A stretch of 16,834 nucleotides of DNA, taken from assembly GCA_002839535.1 (NCBI GenBank), contig PGYF01000019.1:1-16834 (forward strand). The letters are read 5' to 3'. Both the position numbers and the translations under genes were made by a program. Every line of letters begins with the position of its first letter. Within the stretch, counting starts at the first letter, position 1. Source of the stretch: Nitrospira bacterium HGW-Nitrospira-1. Lineage in GTDB: Bacteria > Nitrospirota > Thermodesulfovibrionia > Thermodesulfovibrionales > UBA6898. The notes beneath the pieces were generated by a model. The model did not search any database. It saw nothing but the letters and a program-made list of their open reading frames with translations, and had not been told where the DNA came from. Positions 12,828 to 16,834 of the stretch are shown here, in pieces.

Positions 12828-13986
12828 ATTGCCCTGCCGCATATCCTGAGGCCCAGGCCCAATGGAGATTATATCCGCCGAGTTGTCCTGTCACATCAAG
12901 AACCTCTCCCACAAAATAAAGGCCGGGCGCTTTCCTTGCCTCCATGGTCTTGGACGATAATTCCTCTGTATCCACACCGCCCAGTGTAACTTCAGCCTTC
13001 CTATATCCCTGTGTCCCCTGCGGTAGGATCTCCCAGTTATGCAGCTGAGCGGCCATTTCCATGAGTTCTTTGTCGGAGTACCGACAAATGGGTTTTGAAC
13101 CGGCATGCAGATCACACCACGTACGGGCAAAGCGCCTGGGAAACAATTCTGCAAGGAGGTTATGCATTTCTATCCTGCTCCCGTGTCTGGCCCGGAATAT
13201 TTCAAGCGCATCTGAGGCAGGCAATAAATCAATTTTCAAAATATCACCCGGTTTCCAATAAGAAGAAACCTGGAGTATGGCAGGGCCGCTCAGTCCGTGG
13301 TGGGTGAAGAGCATCTCCCCCTGAAACTCCCGGCCACGGCAGCTCACCCTCACAGGGAGGGAAATCCCGCTCAACGCCCCGAATATTTTCATATCATTCC
13401 GGTCACATTCAAAGGGCGCCAGCCCGGGACTCAAGGGGGTAACACGCAGGCCGAAATGCCGTGCGATATGATACCCGATTCCAGTCGCCCCGAGATCAGG
13501 AAAAGACAGCCCTCCGGTTGCGATGACTAATGATTCAGATTCCATCACTCCCTGATTCGTAATAACAAGAAAACGCTCTTCTTTTCTTACACCTGTGACC
13601 TTGCATCTCAGGCGTATTTCAACTCCAGCCTTCCCTGCTTCATCCTGAAGCATCCGCAGAACGTCCAGAGAACTTTTTCTGCAAAAGAGCTGCCCCTTTT
13701 CCTTTTCATGGTATTGAATATTATATTTTTCGAGCAGGCCCGTAAAATCACGCGGAGTAAAACAGGCGAGCGCTGATTTGCAAAAGTGCGGATTGCCGGA
13801 GAGATAATGCTCCGGGGCCATATGGATATTAGTAAAATTGCAGCGGCCTCCCCCTGAAATCCGAATCTTCTGCCCTGCCTTTTCAGCATGATCGAGAAGC
13901 AAAACAGAGCGGCCTCTTTTCCCTGCTTCTATCGCACACATTAAACCTGCCGCCCCTGCGCCTATAATAATAATATCATTTTTCAT
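12820..13986 (-). CDS. HI0933-type flavoprotein (BaiN/YhiN family)
   Basis: A 388-residue FAD-binding protein of the HI0933/YhiN/BaiN family of NAD(P)/FAD-dependent oxidoreductases, whose physiological substrate is mostly unknown. The FAD dinucleotide-binding motif GAGAAG lies at about 9-14 with an acidic residue after the second strand (LLLDHAEKAGQKIRISGGGRCNFTN, a family hallmark). Other hallmarks are ATGGLSFPDLGATGIGY, MLFTHHGLSGPAILQ, EVTLGGVDTEEL and the C-terminal LYFVGEVLDVTGQLGGYNLHWAWASGYAAG. Length is normal. The frame is open to 14025, but ATG at 13984-13986 has GAAGGG upstream, begins just before the FAD motif, and the longer start overlaps a plausible -10 (TATATT). It overlaps maf, so the two are likely co-transcribed, and it is divergent from the M3 peptidase gene. 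Confidence 0.92.
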   Translation of the reverse strand: MKNDIIIIGAGAAGLMCAIEAGKRGRSVLLLDHAEKAGQKIRISGGGRCNFTNIHMAPEHYLSGNPHFCKSALACFTPRDFTGLLEKYNIQYHEKEKGQLFCRKSSLDVLRMLQDEAGKAGVEIRLRCKVTGVRKEERFLVITNQGVMESESLVIATGGLSFPDLGATGIGYHIARHFGLRVTPLSPGLAPFECDRNDMKIFGALSGISLPVRVSCRGREFQGEMLFTHHGLSGPAILQVSSYWKPGDILKIDLLPASDALEIFRARHGSRIEMHNLLAELFPRRFARTWCDLHAGSKPICRYSDKELMEMAAQLHNWEILPQGTQGYRKAEVTLGGVDTEELSSKTMEARKAPGLYFVGEVLDVTGQLGGYNLHWAWASGYAAGQYA

Positions 13987-14029
13987 AAAAACCCTTCGGA
14001 GAAACCGGATTACGAAATATACCATTTTC

Positions 14030-14058
14030 TTTATTTTTTGATGAAGACCGCATATAAT
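14030..14058 (+). promoter_or_regulatory. Promoter candidate for the M3 peptidase gene
   Basis: A perfect TATAAT at 14053-14058 with a weak -35 (TTTATT, 14030-14035) at 17 bases. The start of transcription would be near 14065, leaving a leader of about 36 bases before the ATG at 14101. The same 115-base gap must hold the opposing promoter of the flavoprotein gene. Confidence 0.55.
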
Positions 14059-14100
14059 CCAATGCAGCTTAAAATCTGAAATACCCGCAGGAGTAATAAA

Positions 14101-15853
14101 ATGAAACAGCTACCGCAGCTTGCGGCAAAAAAAATAAGCGCAACATGGGACCTCAAAAAATTCTTTAAAAGCGATGATGATCCGGACATAGAGAAAAAAA
14201 CCTTCTGTGCTCCGGAAGGCGCTTGATGAATACGAAACCTGGAAAAGAAACTATGGGACCGACGGCAATGCCGGATACTATTTCTGGCTTCGCACCCAGG
14301 TTGACCGCAATAATCCCGAACTCAAAGCCAAATTCAACAAGATCGAGGAATTCAGCCTCAAACTCGAAAATGACGTCCAGTTCTTTCACCTGCGTATAGC
14401 CAAAATCCCGAAATCTTTGCAGCCTGCATTCCTGAAATACAAAGGCCTCAGAAAATACAGGCATTTTCTGGAGCGGATATTTGCAGAATCAAAATACCTG
14501 CTTGGTGAAAACGAAGAAAAAATCCTTAATTTGAAGGCAACAACTTCTTATTCAAACTGGGTCAGGATGACTTCTGATTTTCTCGCAAAGGAAGAAGCCA
14601 GGGTGCTTCTTGAAGACGGAAGCTCTGCCGTAAAAACACTGTCGGAGATCTCAAGCCTCACAAGCAGCAAGAACAGGAAGGTCAGGGATATCGCTGCGAA
14701 GGCGTTCAATACTATTATGGAAAGGCACGTTGATGTCGCAGAGGTGGAGATTAATTCCATACTGGCAAATAAAAGAGTGGATGATGAACTCCGAAAGGTT
14801 TCAAGGCCTGACCTGCTCAGACATATCAGCGACGACATCGAAAGCGAGGTAGTGGACGCCCTGATAAAGTCCGTATCCAACAGGCTTCATATCTCTGCGC
14901 AATATTACGCATTAAAGGCCAAACTGCTCGGAGTAAAAAGATTACGCTATCATGAGCGAAACGTGGAGATCGGAAACATCGACAGAAAATACTCTTACGA
15001 AGATTCCATCAAACTTATTCATAAAGTCTTTCATCGGCTTGATACTCAATTCACCGGCATACTTGCAGGGTTCATAAAAAACCGTCAATTTGATGTATAT
15101 CCCGGAAAAGGGAAAGGAAGCGGGGCCTTCTGCATCCATCATCTTATTTCACAGCCGACGTATATACTCCTGAATCACACTGATAAGCTTCGCGACGTCC
15201 TCACCCTCGCCCATGAACTGGGTCACGGCATAAATAATGAGCTCATACGGGAAAAGCAGAACGCCCTGAATTTCGGCACGCCCACTTCCACCGCTGAAGT
15301 TGCAAGCACGTTCATGGAAGATTTTGTTCTGCAGGAAATACTCGGCGGATCAGATGATGAACTGAAACTCAGCGTTATGGTAATGAAGCTCAATGATGAG
15401 GTTTCAACAATATTCAGGCAGGTTGCATGCTATACATTCGAGCAGGAGTTGCACCGGAAGTTCAGGGAGAGCGGCTATCTGTCCAAAATAGAGATCGGGA
15501 AATTATTCCAGAAGCATATGGCCGCATATATGGGAGACTTTGTCGAGCAGTCAAAAGGCTCTGAAAACTGGTGGGTGTACTGGAGCCATATCCGCTGCTT
15601 CTTTTATGTCTATTCCTACGCAAGCGGCCTGCTCATCTCCAAATCCCTCCAGCATTCGGTAAAAAAAGATCCTGGGTTCATTGCCAGGGTCAAAGAATTC
15701 CTGTCAGCGGGACTGTCTGATTCTCCGAAAAACATTTTCAAGAACCTCGGGATAGATATTACCGACAAAACCTTCTGGGAGAAAGGCCTCGATGAAGTCG
15801 AGATGCTTTTGGAGGAGACGACTGCCCTGGCGAAGAAACTGGGTAAGATATGA
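14101..15853 (+). pseudogene. M3-family oligoendopeptidase, reading frame split by one base
   Basis: A zinc metallopeptidase of the M3 (PepF/thimet) family that degrades oligopeptides in the cytoplasm. The zinc site HELGH is at residues 371-375 of the rejoined protein, with the family surroundings LTLAHELGHGINN and a downstream Glu in TSTAEVAST. The gene appears to start at ATG 14101, seven bases after AGGAG, and encodes MKQLPQLAAKKISATWDLKK, the usual M3 beginning. After the A7 run at 14194-14200 that frame reaches a stop at about 14224-14226, while the rest continues from the next frame (LRKALDEYETWKRNYG). Removing one A joins the two exactly into 583 residues, a normal length. The downstream frame alone could start only at GTG 14207, without a ribosome site. 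The cause could be a sequencing or assembly indel, a true mutation or transcript slippage. Confidence 0.85.
14194..14200 (+). other. A7 run at the frameshift in the M3 peptidase gene
   Basis: Seven consecutive A bases within GAG-AAA-AAA-ACC. With six A the reading becomes D-I-E-K-K-P-S-V-L-R-K-A-L-D-E and stays open to 15853. The needed change is loss of one base (or +1 frame movement), not the -1 movement typical of slippery heptamers. Confidence 0.8.
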
Positions 15854-15925
15854 ACCTGTAAAAAGCAGTCAGCCAAAAAAATACAATTTTGGGGTCAGGA
15901 GAGTTGTCTTTCGTTTGGGAAGCTG

Positions 15926-16618
15926 TTATTTTTTCTTTAGCGCCTTTGCATGATTATTGTATCTTCTTTCCGGTCTGACGCCACCAAAAACCCTGTAGTG
16001 TTCATTGATAAGAAAACGTATCTCCTCCGGCGTATCGACTATGGAGAATAATGCGAAATCTTCCCTGCCGATAGCGCCGTTGGGAACAAGGGTGTTCTTC
16101 ATCCAGTCTATCAGGCCTTTCCAGTATTCCGAGCCGTACAGGATGATCGGGAAGTTTTGTATTTTCTTTGTCTGCGCAAGGGTCAGGGCCTCGAAAAATT
16201 CATCCATGGTGCCGAAGCCTCCAGGAAAAATAATATAGGCCATGGCATATTTGATAAACATCAGTTTCCTGATAAAGAAATAGCGGAATGAAAGGCTGAT
16301 GTCCTGATATTTATTCGGATGCTGTTCTGCAGTGATTTCTATATTCAGCCCTATGGAATGCGCCTTGCCCTTTTTTGCGCCCCTGTTTGCGCCTTCCATA
16401 ATCCCAGGGCCGCCGCCGGTTATAACCGCAAAGCCATCGTCCGCAAGCATCTTGGCCACTGTAACAGCAGCGTCATAGTATTTATTCCCTTTCAAAAGCC
16501 GGGCGCTGCCGAATATTGTCACCGCAGGTCCGATAGCATTCAGCGCTTCAAAGCCTTCCACCAGCTCCGATTGAATCCTGAATACTCTCCACGTCTCAGA
16601 CGTCTTGAGGTCTTCCAT
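15926..16618 (-). CDS. LOG-family (TIGR00730-type) nucleotide 5'-monophosphate phosphoribohydrolase
   Basis: A 230-residue Rossmann-fold protein of the LOG family, often mislabelled lysine decarboxylase. Characterised members split the N-glycosidic bond of cytokinin ribotides or of purine and pyrimidine nucleoside monophosphates, releasing base and ribose 5-phosphate. Signatures are GSAR at 37-40, GGGPGIMEGANRGA at 68-81 and PGGFGTMDE at 132-140, with R117 and K118 in the FIRKLMF segment. It is of the longer bacterial LOG type, with an N-terminal extension (about 1-30) before the first strand. AGGAG lies about ten bases before the ATG. It is convergent with the M3 peptidase gene across 72 bases in which I see no clear terminator. 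Substrate is not determined by sequence. Confidence 0.9.
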   Translation of the reverse strand: MEDLKTSETWRVFRIQSELVEGFEALNAIGPAVTIFGSARLLKGNKYYDAAVTVAKMLADDGFAVITGGGPGIMEGANRGAKKGKAHSIGLNIEITAEQHPNKYQDISLSFRYFFIRKLMFIKYAMAYIIFPGGFGTMDEFFEALTLAQTKKIQNFPIILYGSEYWKGLIDWMKNTLVPNGAIGREDFALFSIVDTPEEIRFLINEHYRVFGGVRPERRYNNHAKALKKK

Positions 16619-16655
16619 AATCGTTCAACTCCTCTTGTTTATTTTCCAGCTCTTT

Positions 16656-16688
16656 CGTGAAGAACCCTATTTATAATGGGTCTTCGCG
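16656..16688. promoter_or_regulatory. Hairpin or operator-like palindrome upstream of the LOG-family gene
   Basis: CGTGAAGAACCC (16656-16667) and GGGTCTTCGCG (16678-16688) form 11 pairs (one G-U) with one bulged A and a 10-base A/T loop. The loop carries a -10-like TATAAA on the minus strand, about 50 bases before the gene start. It could be an operator over the promoter or a structured leader; no T run supports a terminator. Confidence 0.35.
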
Positions 16689-16741
16689 TAATCGTATGGG
16701 TCATTCTTGTCACAAATCATGTCATTCCACGGCCACCCCTC

Positions 16742-16834
16742 CGTCATTCCACGACCCCCTGATCAAGTCAGAGGGCATGCTTGATCGGGGAATCCATACC
16801 CTATCCTGGATTGTCCGGTCAAGCCGGACAATGA
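16742..16834. repeat. Dispersed intergenic repeat cluster, right edge
   Basis: It contains a 32-base block (16754-16785) identical to 55-86, with the same imperfect hairpin. A perfect 9-pair hairpin ATTGTCCGG (16810-16818) / CCGGACAAT (16824-16832) with loop TCAAG is followed by the window end. Bases 16818-16834 equal bases 1-17. A shorter GTCATTCCACG motif occurs near 16720 and again near 16743. These belong to the same repeat family as the left edge and probably mark where the assembled segment was cut. Confidence 0.75.

Noticed and set aside
14191..14206. Programmed -1 ribosomal frameshift at the A run in the M3 peptidase gene
   Set aside because: The required shift is +1 (or loss of one A). 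A -1 slip at this run leads to the third frame, not the frame that encodes the enzyme.
15854..15925. Terminator between the convergent M3 peptidase and LOG-family genes
   Set aside because: No stem followed by a T run was found on either strand in these 72 bases.
1..16834. Identical 17 bases at both ends, suggesting a circular molecule
   Set aside because: The match falls in a dispersed repeat and is too short to indicate circular overlap. The gene content is chromosomal housekeeping with no replication or partition genes.

Overview
The window is a stretch of bacterial chromosome, most likely from a diderm (Gram-negative) anaerobe-type lineage. The AMIN-domain cell-wall amidase and the signal-peptide outer-membrane beta-barrel protein indicate an outer membrane. 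The intergenic palindromic repeats built from GTCATTCCC / GTCAAGCCGGACAATGAC units resemble those I associate with Nitrospirota and some former Deltaproteobacteria. That taxonomic guess is weak, because no marker gene here settles it. Nearly all genes are on the minus strand. Plus-strand genes are a cold-shock gene, a frameshifted M3 peptidase gene and a decayed regulator fragment. I saw no rRNA, tRNA or CRISPR.

Layout. (1) 1-156: dispersed repeat units at the window edge. (2) 157-4589, minus: a tightly packed envelope cluster in transcription order: AMIN/Amidase_3 N-acetylmuramoyl-L-alanine amidase, an EcfT/CbiQ-like membrane protein lacking its coupling motifs, a D-aminoacylase-family amidohydrolase and an AI-2E/PerM-family transporter. 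(3) 4590-4867: amidase promoter region plus a palindromic intergenic repeat. (4) 4868-6983, minus: an outer-membrane barrel protein, a TatA/B-family protein, TatC and a small unknown protein coupled to tatC. (5) 6984-7564: divergent region and the plus-strand csp gene, with an intrinsic-terminator-like hairpin inside its presumed leader and a strong hairpin after it. (6) 7565-10781, minus: proS, a MobB-MobA fusion and a soluble P-type-ATPase-like HAD phosphatase, overlapping or closely spaced. (7) 10782-12242: an accessory patch holding an internally deleted sigma-54 activator remnant, a Doc toxin with an AbrB/MazE-type antitoxin under a well-formed promoter and operator, and a probable decayed transposase end. 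(8) 12243-13986, minus: an HI0933-type flavoprotein overlapping maf. (9) 14101-15853, plus: an M3 oligoendopeptidase split by one extra A in an A7 run. (10) 15926-16618, minus: a LOG-family (TIGR00730-type) nucleotide phosphoribohydrolase. (11) 16619-16834: hairpin and repeat units matching those at the left edge.

How the genes fit together. Most of the window is housekeeping: peptidoglycan cleavage and possible recycling, Tat export of folded proteins, molybdenum-cofactor guanylation, proline charging, nucleotide-pool sanitation and peptide turnover. The segment between proS and maf looks like a place where foreign DNA has landed and partly decayed. The points most worth checking are the terminator-like hairpin ahead of csp, the frameshifted peptidase gene, the Doc/AbrB pair and its operator, the EcfT-like protein without coupling motifs, and the internally deleted activator remnant.
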